A stretch of DNA of 64,000 nucleotides from Haloplanus ruber (GCF_024494725.1 NZ_JANHDK010000006.1:58875-122874), one strand, 5' to 3'. Positions 8,006-18,275 are shown, counted from the stretch's first letter. Program-made: numbers and translations. The notes: generated by a model not told the origin, from the sequence alone.

Positions 8006-8902
8006 TCAGGTCCCGGTGGGGCTGATGTCGATGTTCAACCCCTTGCGGATAATCTGGGTGAAGCCCATCGAGCAGATGAAATACCAGACGATCCACACCT
8101 GCACTGGCCCGAGGATCTGCTCTTTCCACGCGACCGATCCGCGGAAGGGCAGGACTATGGTCCCGAACTGTCCGCTGGAGGGGTCGCCGATCCCCACCTT
8201 CCAGTACATCCAGAGGAAGACCGGGATGGTGAGGAACATGATCCACACCATGGGGCGGAACTGCTCTTTGAACATGCCCATCTGGTCGCCCATGGCGTCC
8301 ATCTGCTCGTCCTGAATGCGGTCGAGCGCCTCGTCGTCGCCCCGTTCTTTCGCCGCCTTGCGTCGCTCTTGGATCTCCTGCATCTTCTCTTGATACTCGC
8401 CCATCATCTCCGAGTCCATCAGATTCGCCTGCAGGAGCGTCGAGTACAGCCCCGTCACCACCGCGAGGACCATGACGACGGCGTAGAACGGCAGCGCCGT
8501 GTTCAGTGGCCCGAGGGGGACGTCCATGGCGGTGCCAATGATGTTTCGCATCGGCGACCACGAGTAGCCGGCCATGAGTCCCACGCTGACCACCGCTGCG
8601 CCCTTGTCCCACTTCGACCACGACGAGTCGCTATCGTCGCTGTCGGCCGAGGTGGTCGCTGTCGCCCCATCGCTGAGTGCGTCGCGGGTCGCCTCGGGAT
8701 CGGCCAACCTGAACCCAGCCTCGCCGTCGATCAACACCCCCTTCTCGATCAGGCGGCCCCACTGTCCGCTCGATAGGTCGTCCCGGACGTCGACCCACTT
8801 GACCTCGCCGTCCTCCGCGCGGTCGAGGACCGTCTGGACGACCGCCTCCATCTCCGCGTCGTCGGAGACGAGGTCCCGCACCTTCTGCTCGATCCGTGCC
8901 AT
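8006..8902 (-). CDS. DUF106 / EMC3-TMCO1-like membrane insertase (Oxa1 superfamily)
   Basis: 298 residues from the ATG at 8902 (MARIEQKVRDLV). An N-terminal soluble part of about 85 residues, helical and acidic, precedes a hydrophobic core with at least three membrane helices: TALPFYAVVMVLAVVTGLYS, VWIMFLTIPVFLWMYW and VWIVWYFICSMGFTQII. Between the first two is a cytoplasmic helical hairpin (EYQEKMQEIQERRKAAKER and the following EQMDAMGDQMGMFKEQ), the coiled coil characteristic of DUF106. The archaeal family is the proposed relative of EMC3/TMCO1 and YidC, inserting tail or hydrophobic segments. The soluble N-terminal extension is a haloarchaeal addition. Confidence 0.88.
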   Translation of the reverse strand: MARIEQKVRDLVSDDAEMEAVVQTVLDRAEDGEVKWVDVRDDLSSGQWGRLIEKGVLIDGEAGFRLADPEATRDALSDGATATTSADSDDSDSSWSKWDKGAAVVSVGLMAGYSWSPMRNIIGTAMDVPLGPLNTALPFYAVVMVLAVVTGLYSTLLQANLMDSEMMGEYQEKMQEIQERRKAAKERGDDEALDRIQDEQMDAMGDQMGMFKEQFRPMVWIMFLTIPVFLWMYWKVGIGDPSSGQFGTIVLPFRGSVAWKEQILGPVQVWIVWYFICSMGFTQIIRKGLNIDISPTGT

Positions 8903-8968
8903 TGCCACCGAGTAACCTCCCACCGGTTATGAACCTTTTACTCCGTCCCCGACGGGAGCCGTCCGCCG

Positions 8969-9391
8969 TCACCGCTCGTTCGCGCCCCTCTCCGTGTCGA
9001 CGCTCAGCGGCCGCCCGTAGACGTGCCTCCCGGCGTAGTACCACATGTCGACGCCGACGGCGACCAGCGAGAGCCCGCCGGCTGCCGCGGCGACGAGCAC
9101 CAGTGGCCCCCCGACGCCGCCCGCCTGTCCGCCAACCCCGACCGGCAGGGCCAGCCCGAGCGCGACCTTCGCGGCCCCGCTCAGTCGAACCCAGTCGATT
9201 CGGGCGGTCGCCGGGTTCTCGAACGCGGCGACGACATCGAACGCCCCCGCGGTGACGACGAGGACAACCTGGACGGCCAGCGCCGGCGTGCCGAACGGGG
9301 CCGCCCCGGCGAGCACGAGGATGCCGCCGATCAACGCCAGTAGGCCGGCGCCGAGGGCGCCACACAGCCGTCGGTGAGTGGTCGCGTGCAC
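8969..9391 (-). CDS. Four-helix membrane protein, unknown function
   Basis: 140 residues with four hydrophobic segments (GALGAGLLALIGGILVLAG; LAVQVVLVVTAGAFDVVAAF; AAKVALGLALPVGVG; GPLVLVAAAAGGLSLVAVGV) and a polar C-terminal tail. It sits 39 bp downstream of adk and 66 bp upstream of the insertase gene on the same strand, so it is probably part of that operon. No motif suggests an activity. Confidence 0.65.
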   Translation of the reverse strand: MHATTHRRLCGALGAGLLALIGGILVLAGAAPFGTPALAVQVVLVVTAGAFDVVAAFENPATARIDWVRLSGAAKVALGLALPVGVGGQAGGVGGPLVLVAAAAGGLSLVAVGVDMWYYAGRHVYGRPLSVDTERGANER

Positions 9392-9430
9392 GCTAGGGTC
9401 GTCGCCCGCCGGCGAAATACCGGTTTCGCG

Positions 9431-10078
9431 TCAGGTCGCGGCGTCGACCTCGTCGTGGAGCGCCTCGAAGACCTCGTCGGGCGTCCCCTCGCCGTCGACT
9501 TCCACGAGGATACCTTCCTCGCGGTAATGCTCGACGACCGGCGCGGTGTTGTCCTCGTACACTTGGAGGCGTTCGCGGACGGTCTCCTCGGTGTCGTCGT
9601 CCCGCTGAATCAGATCGCCGCCACAGTCGTCACAGACGCCCGCAGTCGCCGGCGGGCTGAATTCGACGTGGTAGTTGGCGCCACACTCGTCACAGACCCG
9701 TCGACCGGTGAGTCGCTCGACGAGTTCCGACTCGCTCACGTCGAGGAAGACGGCGACGTCGAGGTCGGTGATCTCCGAGAGATACTCGGCCTGATCGAGG
9801 TTGCGCGGGTAGCCGTCGAGGACGTAGCCGTCCGCGTCCTCCAGGGCCGTCTTGACGATTTCGTTGACCACCGCGTCGGGGACGAGTTCGCCCGCCTCCA
9901 TGTAGGCTCGCGGCGTGTCGTACGCCGTGTCCATGTGGCCGATGTCCATGTCCTTGTTCGCCCGGAGGGCGTCGCCGGTGGTGACGTGTTCGATGTCGAA
10001 CGTCTCGGCGAGGCGCTTGCTCTGGGTTCCCTTGCCCGCACCCGGTGCACCGAGCAACAGCACGTGTGGCTGGCTCAT
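9431..10078 (-). CDS. adk: Adenylate kinase
   Basis: 215 residues; interconverts ATP + AMP and 2 ADP. The P-loop [16 protein letters not shown] starts at about residue 10, the AMP-binding block [11 protein letters not shown] follows, then [13 protein letters not shown], and the lid carries four cysteines (CDECG and CDDCG, about residues 131-151) for a structural zinc. This long-lid, bacterial-type adenylate kinase is standard in haloarchaea. It heads the adk-to-truB gene order that usually lies just after secY. Confidence 0.97.
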   Translation of the reverse strand: MSQPHVLLLGAPGAGKGTQSKRLAETFDIEHVTTGDALRANKDMDIGHMDTAYDTPRAYMEAGELVPDAVVNEIVKTALEDADGYVLDGYPRNLDQAEYLSEITDLDVAVFLDVSESELVERLTGRRVCDECGANYHVEFSPPATAGVCDDCGGDLIQRDDDTEETVRERLQVYEDNTAPVVEHYREEGILVEVDGEGTPDEVFEALHDEVDAAT

Positions 10079-10141
10079 ACGGGTAGCTCCGCCTCCGAGT
10101 ATAAATGAGTAAAGGAATCGCGCGCGTGAGCGGTGGGCCGA

Positions 10142-11401
<1,260 letters not shown>

Positions 11402-11548
11402 ATCGTCGCTGAGTTCGCCCACCATCGTGAAAGAACTGCCGTTATCCCCGAACGACCGCGGTATGGCCTGTCCCGTCGCGACGCTCGCCGCCGTGACGGA
11501 GTCCGCGTCCGTGCCGCGACGGGCGTCGAGAGTGGGTTCGACGAGCGC

Positions 11549-12253
11549 CTAGCGCACCGCTGTAGGACGCGGCGTCACGAACTTCCGGGCGGGGCGCTCC
11601 TGGACGGTTCGGTCGGGCGTGACGCTCACGAATCGGTCGCGTCGCCGGTCGTAGGCGGTGAGGGTGCCGCCGTAGACACAGCCGGTGTCGAGACCCACCG
11701 CCCCCGGTCGGACGACGGGCGCGTCGAGCGGCGTGTGGCCGAAGAACACGCGTGTGTCGCCGTCGTAGGCGTCGTACCAGAACGGGGGTTCGTAGTCGCC
11801 GTCGCCGAGTTCGCGTACGTTCTGGACATCGTCGACGGTGTGTTGAGCGAGGGGTTTGCGCGGGTCGATACCCGCGTGGACGACGAGGCCGCCGTCCCAA
11901 CTGATCGCCACGGGCTGGTCGGCGAGCCAAGAGCGGTCGTCATCGTCGAGGCCGTCGACGGACTTCTCGCCGCGAAGCAGCTTCTCCTCGTTGTTGCCGC
12001 GGACGGTCAGGACGTTCGGCTGCGACCGCACGCGCTCGATCACGCCGGCGCTGTCCGGTCCCTTCCGCACTAGGTCGCCGACGAAGATCACGAGTTCGCC
12101 GTCCGCAGGTGATAGACGGTCGAGCAGCGCCTCCAGTTCCGTCAAACAGCCGTGGACGTCGCCGACGACGTAGACGTTCGCCCACGCGTCGACGTCGATG
12201 CGACGGTGGGCGTCCCCCAGCGCGGCGTCGAGCCCGGCAGTGTCGATCATCAC
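11549..12253 (-). CDS. Calcineurin-like metallophosphoesterase (PrpA/ApaH-type)
   Basis: 234 residues with the full set of PPP-family metal motifs: GDVHG (residues 31-35), GDLVRKG (about 59-65), RGNNE (about 83-87), a histidine in VVHAGIDP, and FGHTPL. These are the motifs of bacterial PrpA/PrpB and diadenosine tetraphosphatase, so it is a protein serine/threonine phosphatase or a dinucleotide/nucleotide hydrolase. Two adjacent ATGs (12253, 12250) give the same protein plus or minus one methionine. It is divergent from map; the 107-bp gap holds the map TATA box at 12306-12313. Confidence 0.88.
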   Translation of the reverse strand: MMIDTAGLDAALGDAHRRIDVDAWANVYVVGDVHGCLTELEALLDRLSPADGELVIFVGDLVRKGPDSAGVIERVRSQPNVLTVRGNNEEKLLRGEKSVDGLDDDDRSWLADQPVAISWDGGLVVHAGIDPRKPLAQHTVDDVQNVRELGDGDYEPPFWYDAYDGDTRVFFGHTPLDAPVVRPGAVGLDTGCVYGGTLTAYDRRRDRFVSVTPDRTVQERPARKFVTPRPTAVR

Positions 12254-12305
12254 ACGCAGTTGGTCCGCAGGCGCACATAAGCGGCGCTAGTTGTAATCCG
12301 GATGG

Positions 12306-12313
12306 CTATATAG
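12306..12313 (+). promoter_or_regulatory. TATA box upstream of map
   Basis: The sequence CTATATAG is self-complementary. Transcription from it would begin near 12335, leaving a short leader before the ATG at 12361. Confidence 0.55.
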
Positions 12314-12360
12314 CACCGGGGATGCGCAACCTCTTTCCGCCGCTCACGCCAATGGCAGCC

Positions 12361-13251
12361 ATGAGCGTTGGATCCCTCGACGAGACGACCGTCGAGAAGT
12401 ATCGCCGGGCCGGCGAGGCGTTGCGCACCGTCCTCGACGAGGCGGCGGAGATGATCGAACCGGGTGTCTCCCACCTCGAAGTCGCGGAACACGCCGAGGC
12501 GCGGATCGACGAGTTGGCCGACGGCCCCGCCTTCCCCGTCAACATCAGCGTCGACGAGGAAGCCAGCCACTCGACGCCCGCCCGCGACGACGACACGGAG
12601 TTCGGCGAGGAGATGATCTGTCTCGACGTGGGCGTCCACGTCGACGGCTACATCGCCGACGCCGCGACGACGGTCGATCTCTCGGGCACCCCCGAACTCG
12701 TCGAGGCCGCGGAGGAGGCCTTGGACGTCGCCGTCGACGCCGTCGCTCCCGGCGTCGACACGGGAACCATCGGCGCCGAAATCGAGGAGGTGATCCGGGG
12801 GTACGACTACACGCCCGTTCTCAACCTTTCCGGGCACGGCGTCGAACAGTGGGATGCCCACACGGGGCCGAGCGTCCCGAACCGCGGTGTCGATCACGGG
12901 GCGGAACTCGAGGCCGGTGACGTGATCGCCATCGAACCGTTCGCCACCGACGGCCGCGGTAAGGTGCGCGAGGGGAACAAAGAGGAGATCTACGGGTTGG
13001 AGCACGAGCGGTCGGTGCGCAACCGCCAGGCCCGGCAGATCCTCGAGACGGTCACCGAGGAGTACCGCACGCTACCCTTCGCCGGCCGGTGGTTCGACGG
13101 GCGCCGCACGGATATGGCGCTCCGGCGACTCAAACAACAGGACGTGATTCACGGCTATCCCGTGTTGAAAGAGGAGGAGGGCCGTCTCGTCAGCCAGGCC
13201 GAACATACCCTCATCGTCACCGAAGACGGCTGTGAGGTCACGACCGCTTAG
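12361..13251 (+). CDS. map: Methionine aminopeptidase, type II
   Basis: 296 residues from the ATG at 12361 (MSVGSLDETTVEKYRRAGE). It removes initiator methionine from nascent proteins. The dinuclear metal ligands are visible in order: CLDVGVHVDGYIADAATTVD (two aspartates), LSGHGVEQWDAHTG (histidine), AIEPFATDGRG (glutamate) and SQAEHTLIV (glutamate). The about 60-residue insertion between the last two metal ligands (RQARQILETVTEEYRTLPFA and onward) is the helical type II signature. In-frame ATGs at 12322 and 12352 also exist; I kept the one whose start matches the family. The stop overlaps the next, convergent gene by four bases. Confidence 0.95.
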   Translation: MSVGSLDETTVEKYRRAGEALRTVLDEAAEMIEPGVSHLEVAEHAEARIDELADGPAFPVNISVDEEASHSTPARDDDTEFGEEMICLDVGVHVDGYIADAATTVDLSGTPELVEAAEEALDVAVDAVAPGVDTGTIGAEIEEVIRGYDYTPVLNLSGHGVEQWDAHTGPSVPNRGVDHGAELEAGDVIAIEPFATDGRGKVREGNKEEIYGLEHERSVRNRQARQILETVTEEYRTLPFAGRWFDGRRTDMALRRLKQQDVIHGYPVLKEEEGRLVSQAEHTLIVTEDGCEVTTA

Positions 13252-13448
13252 GCGTCGTTCATCCGCTGGATCGACTCCGCCTCACAGACCGCACAGACCG
13301 CGACCCGATACGGCTCCCGTGAGAACGCGGCGTTTGCCGAGGCGGGGTTCTCCGTTCTGATCTCCACCCTGACCGCGTGTCTGGTCTCTCGGCCACAGTC
13401 GGGACACAGTTCGTGGTTGGTGTCTGGGTCCGGTCGTTTCGCCTTCAT
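13248..13448 (-). CDS. Zinc beta-ribbon small protein (DUF7835-like)
   Basis: 66 residues: basic start, LCPDCGRETRHAV, EIRTENPASANAAFSREPYR, then VCAVCEAESI. The two CxxC pairs about 36 residues apart form a beta-ribbon zinc site; the FSREPYR block is, from memory, characteristic of a haloarchaea-specific family. Function unknown. The TAA stop overlaps the stop of map tail to tail (TTAG). Upstream, between this gene and the HIT gene, is the inverted-repeat block at 13490-13520. Confidence 0.78.
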   Translation of the reverse strand: MKAKRPDPDTNHELCPDCGRETRHAVRVEIRTENPASANAAFSREPYRVAVCAVCEAESIQRMNDA

Positions 13449-13489
13449 CGACTCTCCCTTTCGGTGCCGTTTGCATAAGCCCCGCAGTC

Positions 13490-13520
13490 GGTTAACCCGG
13501 ATTAAACCCGGTTAATCCGG
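13490..13520. promoter_or_regulatory. Overlapping palindromes, candidate operator
   Basis: Two palindromes overlap: GGTTAACC (13490-13497) and CCGGATTAA / TTAATCCGG (13497-13505 with 13512-13520, 6-base spacer). The block lies 40-70 bp upstream of the DUF7835-like start and about 145 bp upstream of the HIT gene start, so it could bind a dimeric regulator acting on the former or on both. Confidence 0.4.
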
Positions 13521-13630
13521 TGGCAACCGGATTTTCACCCGTGAGAATCCGCCGATGTCAGACAGACGTCACACGAGCCGGGCGGCGGCGGCCCCCGCTT
13601 CGACCGCCGAGCGCCGGCCGCGTGGCGGGC

Positions 13631-13640
13631 GGTATATACG
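13631..13640 (+). promoter_or_regulatory. TATA box for the HIT-family gene
   Basis: GGTATATACG, centred about 27 bp before the ATG at 13663, consistent with a leaderless transcript and supporting that start over an in-frame ATG at 13555. Confidence 0.7.
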
Positions 13641-13662
13641 GCTGGCTCTCCCCCGCGACCAC

Positions 13663-14208
13663 ATGGAGCAACTGTTCGCCCCGTGGCGCATCGAGTGGGT
13701 GACCCGCGACGACGCCGACGATGTCGACGGCTGTCCGCTCTGTGTCCTCCCCGACCGTGACGACGACCGCGCGAATCTGATCGTCGCCCGGAGCGACCAC
13801 GCCTTCGTCATCCTGAACAACTACCCGTACAACCCGGGACACGCGATGGTGGTCCCCGACCGCCACGACGGGGACTACCGCACGCTCGATACCGAGGAGT
13901 TGCTCGATCACGCTCGACTCAAACAGCGCACCATTGACGCCGTGGAGACGGCCTTCGACCCCGACGCCCTCAACGTGGGCCTCAACCTCGGCGGCGGCCC
14001 GGCCGGTGGCTCCATCGACGACCACCTTCATACCCACGTCGTCCCCCGGTGGGACGGCGACACCAACTTCATGCCCGTCGTCGCGGACACGAAGGTCATC
14101 GTCGAGGCGGTCACGGACACCTACGACCGCCTCCACGCGGCCTTCGCGGCACACGCGGACACAGCGCCCCCCGACGAAGACCGCGCCGTCCCCCTCACGC
14201 TCGATTAG
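13663..14208 (+). CDS. HIT-family nucleotide hydrolase/transferase
   Basis: 181 residues beginning MEQLFAPWRIEWV. The histidine-triad HxHxHxx reads HLHTHVVP at about residues 122-129, and the conserved NLGGGPAGGSIDDHLH lead-in is present. A CPLC pair near residue 26 and the motif VILNNYPYNPGHAMVVP place it in the Fhit/APA2-like branch that cleaves dinucleoside polyphosphates or AMP-lysine-type adducts. Cytosolic. It has its own TATA box and is followed after 72 bp by the cation exporter gene. Confidence 0.92.
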   Translation: MEQLFAPWRIEWVTRDDADDVDGCPLCVLPDRDDDRANLIVARSDHAFVILNNYPYNPGHAMVVPDRHDGDYRTLDTEELLDHARLKQRTIDAVETAFDPDALNVGLNLGGGPAGGSIDDHLHTHVVPRWDGDTNFMPVVADTKVIVEAVTDTYDRLHAAFAAHADTAPPDEDRAVPLTLD

Positions 14209-14280
14209 ACCGAGTCGAAACCTCGCTTCTACACCCCTAATGACACCGCTTATGTGGGTCTGGCTCCTCGATGGGGCTAC

Positions 14281-15198
14281 ATGCCAGGCGACCGCGCCGC
14301 GTTCCTGAAGGCGTCGTGGGTCAACGTCGTCTCGAACGTCCTCAAGATCACCGTCGAGGGGATTCTCGGCGTTCTCTCGGGGAGCCTCGCGCTCATGGCC
14401 GACGCCGCTCACTCGGTGGCCGACCTGCTGGCGAGTGCCGTCGTCCTCGTCTGGGGGCGATTCGTCTACGACGACCCCGACGCCTCCCACCCACACGGCC
14501 ACGACCGGTTCGAACCCCTCTCGGCGCTTTTCGTCGGAGGTGTGCTCGTCCTCCTCGGTCTGAAACTGCTGTACGACTCCGGGAACGCCCTCCTCACCGG
14601 TCCCAGCGCCGAGTACAGCGCAATCCTCGTCGTCGGCCTTCTCTTTGCTCTCGTCGACCGTTATGCCTGCTACTGGTACACCTGTCTGGTGAACCGGGAC
14701 GTCGAATCCCCGAGTCTGCGGGCACTCGCCGCCGACAGCAAAAACGACATCTACACCACGCTCGCCGCGTTCGTCGGCGTCGGTGGCATGGCGCTTGGCT
14801 ATCCCATCTTCGACCCGCTGGCCGGTGGCCTGGTGAGCCTGCTGGTCATCTATCAGGGGATCGACATTTCACGGGAGAACATCCGGTATCTCTCCGACGG
14901 CGCGCCCCCGGCCGAGGAACGCGAGCGGATCGAGGAGGCGATCCGCTCACACCCCGAGGTTCGCGGTGTTCACGACTTCGTCGCCTACTACTCCGGCCAC
15001 GTGATCGAGGTCGAGTTCCACGCCGAGATCGACGGCGACCATTCGCTCGCGGCCGCCCACGACATCGAGACCGAACTCCGCGAGCGGGTTCGCGAGATCG
15101 AACCCGTCTCCGACGTACACGTCCACCTCGACCCCGCGGGCCTCGGCGAGTGGAAGGACGCCTCCGAGCGCTCCTCGCCGTCGACGACCCTCCGCTAA
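14281..15198 (+). CDS. Cation diffusion facilitator (CDF) metal/proton antiporter
   Basis: 305 residues from the ATG at 14281 (MPGDRAAFLKASWVN). Six membrane helices are expected; metal site A is represented by LMADAAHSVADLLAS in TM2 and by DSKNDIY in TM5 (about residue 155). The histidine-rich cytosolic loop HPHGHDRFEPLSAL is typical of the family. The C-terminal domain (about 210-300) has the ferredoxin-like CDF dimerisation fold ending EIEPVSDVHVHLDP. Likely exports Zn(II), Fe(II) or Mn(II); which one cannot be told. It ends four bases into the convergent PadR-like gene. Confidence 0.93.
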   Translation: MPGDRAAFLKASWVNVVSNVLKITVEGILGVLSGSLALMADAAHSVADLLASAVVLVWGRFVYDDPDASHPHGHDRFEPLSALFVGGVLVLLGLKLLYDSGNALLTGPSAEYSAILVVGLLFALVDRYACYWYTCLVNRDVESPSLRALAADSKNDIYTTLAAFVGVGGMALGYPIFDPLAGGLVSLLVIYQGIDISRENIRYLSDGAPPAEERERIEEAIRSHPEVRGVHDFVAYYSGHVIEVEFHAEIDGDHSLAAAHDIETELRERVREIEPVSDVHVHLDPAGLGEWKDASERSSPSTTLR

Positions 15199-15467
15199 TC
15201 GAGCGTCTCCGTCACCCACGCGTAGTGGTCGTGGAGCGCTCGCTCGCCCGCCCCTGTGAGTTCGTAGCGGTCGTGGATGCCGTCGGCCGTCTTCGCGAGG
15301 TGTCCGGTGTCGGTCAGTGTCTCCAGCGCACCGTAGAAGGTCTTGGGTTCGATCCGTTCGTCGTAGCGCGACTCCAACGCCGCCTTGCACTCCTGGGCCG
15401 TCGGCGTCCCCTCGCTCGCGACGATCACGCAGATGTCGCGCCGGAGGCCACTTCGCAGCCACTTCAT
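15195..15467 (-). CDS. PadR-like winged-helix transcriptional regulator
   Basis: 90 residues, MKWLRSGLRRDICVIVASEG, then CKAALESRYDERIEPKTFYGALETL (recognition helix region) and GIHDRYELTGAGERALHDHY, which matches the PadR/DUF2250-like winged-helix shape without a long C-terminal dimerisation helix. The ATG overlaps the TGA of the upstream methylthiotransferase gene (ATGA), so it is translated from the same message. Target unknown; autoregulation or control of the metal exporter gene facing it are possibilities only. Confidence 0.72.
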   Translation of the reverse strand: MKWLRSGLRRDICVIVASEGTPTAQECKAALESRYDERIEPKTFYGALETLTDTGHLAKTADGIHDRYELTGAGERALHDHYAWVTETLD

Positions 15468-16720
15468 ACCGGGTGGCCGAAGACGTACATCGTCTCGTGG
15501 GCGGTGATCTCCACGTCGACCCGGTCGCCGGGTTCGATCCCGTGTTCGTCGGCGTTCTGGACGATCACCTGCCGGTAGGCGCCGTCTCGACACTTCACCG
15601 AGTCGCCGGTGCCCGGCCGAACCGCAAGCACCTCGCGGCGCTCGCCCACCATCGACGCGTGTACCTCGCCGACCACCTCACGTTTCAACTCGGACATCGC
15701 CTTCGAGCGCTCCTTCTTGAGCGTCCCGCCCAGACCTTTCATATCGGCGGCGTCGGTCCCCGGCCGCTTCGAGAAGCGGGTGACGTTGATCTTCTCCGGG
15801 CGAACCCGGGCCAGAAGCTCCATGCTCCGCTCGTGGTCGGCGTCCGTCTCGCTGGGGAAGCCGACGATGAAGTCCGTCGAGAGCGTCCAGCGGTCGAGGC
15901 GGTCGTCGAAGGTGTCGACGACTTCGAGGAACTCCTCGACCCGGTGCTGGCGGCGCATGTCGGCCAGTACCGTATCCGACCCCGACTGGACGGGCGCGTG
16001 CAGGAAGTTGTAGATTTTCTCGTTGGCGGCGAAGACGTCGGCGAGTTCCTCGCGGACGCCGTGGACGCCCTTCGGGTTGGCCATCCCGACACGGACGCGG
16101 AAGTCGCCCTCGATGTCACAGATTCGATCCAGTAGCTCCGGCAGGAGGCTCTCGCCCTGATTGCGGTCCCAGCCGTAGACGCCGGTGTCCTGGCCGGTGA
16201 TACGGAGTTCTGACGCGCCCGCGTGGACCAGCGCCCGCGCCTTCTCGACGTTCTCCTCGACCGACGGGGAGTCGAGTCGCCCCGTCGCGCGCTTGGTGAT
16301 GCAGTACGAGCAGTCGCTCATACACCCGCGGGCGATGGGGAGGATGCCGATGACGCCGTCGAGAATCGGTTCGGCGTCCGGCGTGGTGGTAGGACACTCG
16401 CCGTTCATCGCCGCCTCGGGCACCTCGTCCCAGTGGACCACTTGGGCGTCGACGTCGGCCTCGGCGAACGCATCCCCCTGTGCCAGCGCCATACACCCCG
16501 TGACCACCAGGTCGCCCGTCTCGGCTTCGAGTTCCGCGGCCCGGCGGAGCATGTTTCGCTCCGTCTTCTCGACGACGGTACAGGTGTTGAGGATGGCAAC
16601 GTCGGCGTCGTCCGGCCCCTCGGCGGGGTGGTGCCCACCGTCACGGAGCCGTCGCTCGATGGACCGGCTCTCGCCCCGGTTGGCCGTACACCCGTACGTC
16701 TCGATGTGATAGCGGGCCAT
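15464..16720 (-). CDS. tRNA t6A37 methylthiotransferase (MtaB/CDKAL1-type radical SAM)
   Basis: 418 residues. Three regions in order: UPF0004 domain with cysteines in YHIETYGCTANRGE, ILNTCTVVEKTE and VVTGCMAL (first [4Fe-4S] cluster); radical SAM domain with ARGCMSDCSYCITKRA (CxxxCxxC, second cluster); and a C-terminal TRAM domain with GERREVLAVRPGTGDS. This architecture is that of enzymes converting t6A to ms2t6A at tRNA position 37; archaeal members are the CDKAL1/MtaB branch. It is followed by the overlapping PadR-like gene. Confidence 0.93.
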   Translation of the reverse strand: MARYHIETYGCTANRGESRSIERRLRDGGHHPAEGPDDADVAILNTCTVVEKTERNMLRRAAELEAETGDLVVTGCMALAQGDAFAEADVDAQVVHWDEVPEAAMNGECPTTTPDAEPILDGVIGILPIARGCMSDCSYCITKRATGRLDSPSVEENVEKARALVHAGASELRITGQDTGVYGWDRNQGESLLPELLDRICDIEGDFRVRVGMANPKGVHGVREELADVFAANEKIYNFLHAPVQSGSDTVLADMRRQHRVEEFLEVVDTFDDRLDRWTLSTDFIVGFPSETDADHERSMELLARVRPEKINVTRFSKRPGTDAADMKGLGGTLKKERSKAMSELKREVVGEVHASMVGERREVLAVRPGTGDSVKCRDGAYRQVIVQNADEHGIEPGDRVDVEITAHETMYVFGHPV

Positions 16721-16766
16721 TCGCTATCCGAGCTAGCGCCCGCGCGGAGAAAAGCGCGACGGTCCG

Positions 16767-17396
16767 CTATTCGAATCCCTCGACGAGGGCGACCCCCGCC
16801 GACGCGCCGATCCGTTCTGCGCCCGCATCGAGCATCGCCCGCGCCCGCTCGGTCGTGTCGATTCCGCCGCTTGCCTTCACCGGGAGATACGCCGCCAGCA
16901 GTTCCACGTCCGTGACGGTCGCTGGCCCCGCAAAGCCCGTCCCCGTCTTCAGGTAGTCGGCGTCGGCCGCGACGGCCGCCTCGCCCGCGCGATGCGTCTC
17001 GGCCTCGGTCAACAGCGGCGCCTCGACGATGACCTTCACCGGGAGCGGCACCGCCGCCACGAGTTCGGACAGTTCGTCGACGACTGCGTCGTCGTCGCCG
17101 GCCCGCAGACGCCCGACGTTCACCACTACGTCGAGTTCGTCGGCGCCGGCCTCCCAAGCCGCGACCGCCTCCTCGCGTTTGACCCCCGGCGCATGCTGTC
17201 CGTGCGGGAAGCCAACGACCGTCGCGAGCGTGACGTCCGGGGCCGCCGCTCGCACCTCGTCGACGTAACACGGGGGAACACAGGCGTTGGTGCCGTACTC
17301 GGCCGCCGCCACGACGACCTCTTGGGCGTCGGCCGCCGTCGTCTCCGGGCCGAGGACGGTGTGATCGATGCGGGCGGCGAACTCGGCTCTGTCCAT
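16767..17396 (-). CDS. deoC: Deoxyribose-phosphate aldolase
   Basis: 209 residues; cleaves 2-deoxyribose 5-phosphate to glyceraldehyde 3-phosphate and acetaldehyde. The class I aldolase lysines are visible: [16 protein letters not shown] and [20 protein letters not shown] (Schiff-base lysine), followed by [17 protein letters not shown]. The N-terminal [17 protein letters not shown] and [18 protein letters not shown] are also family blocks. It fits nucleoside salvage together with the phosphorylase gene at 19.4 kb, although the two are not in one operon. Confidence 0.95.
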   Translation of the reverse strand: MDRAEFAARIDHTVLGPETTAADAQEVVVAAAEYGTNACVPPCYVDEVRAAAPDVTLATVVGFPHGQHAPGVKREEAVAAWEAGADELDVVVNVGRLRAGDDDAVVDELSELVAAVPLPVKVIVEAPLLTEAETHRAGEAAVAADADYLKTGTGFAGPATVTDVELLAAYLPVKASGGIDTTERARAMLDAGAERIGASAGVALVEGFE

Positions 17397-17456
17397 ACCC
17401 CTCGTCTTGCGGCCGCGGAGCGTAAGGCTTTCCCGGTGACTCCCCGCCTACCCTCC

Positions 17457-18269
17457 ATGCGCTTGGCGTTGCTCCCCGAGGGGTTCGCCCTCCCGCCGCT
17501 CCCCTACCTCATCGCCTTGCTCGCCGGTCTCGTCGCCGTCGCTGCCCTCCTCTCTCGTCGCCGCCCACCCGTCACCGAGCGCCTCGTCCTCGCCGCGACG
17601 CCGTGGATGGTCCTCGGCGCCGCCGTCCACGTCCTCTATGTCCTCCGGGCGCTCCCCACCCCTATCCGCCCGTTCGCCGGCACGCCCGCGGTCTATCTCT
17701 CCGTCGCCGTCCTCGCCGGGGCGACGTGGCTCGTCGCCGACGCGACGGCGCGGGGAACCGCCACGCTCGTCGGCGGCGTCGGCGCCGCCGTCTTCCTGCC
17801 CGTCGTCGCGGCCGTCGTCGGCGTCGGCCTCGCTCGCGATACCCTTCGGGTTGCTCCCTCGGCCGGCATCCTCGTTGGGACCGCCCTCGTCGCCACCGGT
17901 GCGTGGACGCTCCTCCGGCGAACCTGGCCCGACGTGGCGGTCACCGGCCGGATCGGCGCCCTCGCCGTCACCGGCCACGCCCTCGATGGCGTCTCGACGG
18001 CCGTCGGGATCGACCTCCTCGGCTTCGGAGAACGGACCCCTCTCTCCGCCGTGGTCATCGACTTCGCGGCGTCGCTTCCCACCGCCTCCCTCCTCGGAAG
18101 CGGATGGCTGTTCGTCCTCGTGAAACTCGTCGTCGCGGGCGGGGTGGTCGCCCTCCTCACCGAGACGGTCAGCGAGGAACCCACCGAGGGTCGTCTCCTC
18201 CTCGGCTTCGTCGCCGCCGTCGGTCTCGGTCCCGGGGTCCACAACGTCCTCCTGTTTGCGGTCGCCTGA
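17457..18269 (+). CDS. DUF63 family multi-pass membrane protein
   Basis: 270 residues from the ATG at 17457 (MRLALLPEGFALPPLPYL), almost entirely hydrophobic with about eight membrane segments. Diagnostic stretches are the polar AAVHVLYVL early on, GHALDGVSTAVGIDLLGFGE in the middle and GWLFVLVKLVVAGGVVALL late. DUF63 is an archaea-specific membrane family of unknown biochemical role. The preceding open frame over deoC is non-acidic and rejected as part of the protein. Convergent with the next gene, with only 6 bp between. Confidence 0.85.
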   Translation: MRLALLPEGFALPPLPYLIALLAGLVAVAALLSRRRPPVTERLVLAATPWMVLGAAVHVLYVLRALPTPIRPFAGTPAVYLSVAVLAGATWLVADATARGTATLVGGVGAAVFLPVVAAVVGVGLARDTLRVAPSAGILVGTALVATGAWTLLRRTWPDVAVTGRIGALAVTGHALDGVSTAVGIDLLGFGERTPLSAVVIDFAASLPTASLLGSGWLFVLVKLVVAGGVVALLTETVSEEPTEGRLLLGFVAAVGLGPGVHNVLLFAVA

Positions 18270-18275
18270 CCCGAT

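Noticed and set aside
17448..18242. Long acidic-looking minus frame opposite DUF63
   Set aside because: Composition is Asp/Gly/Arg repeats produced by reading a hydrophobic GC-rich gene backward; it lacks hydrophobic core residues and has no promoter.
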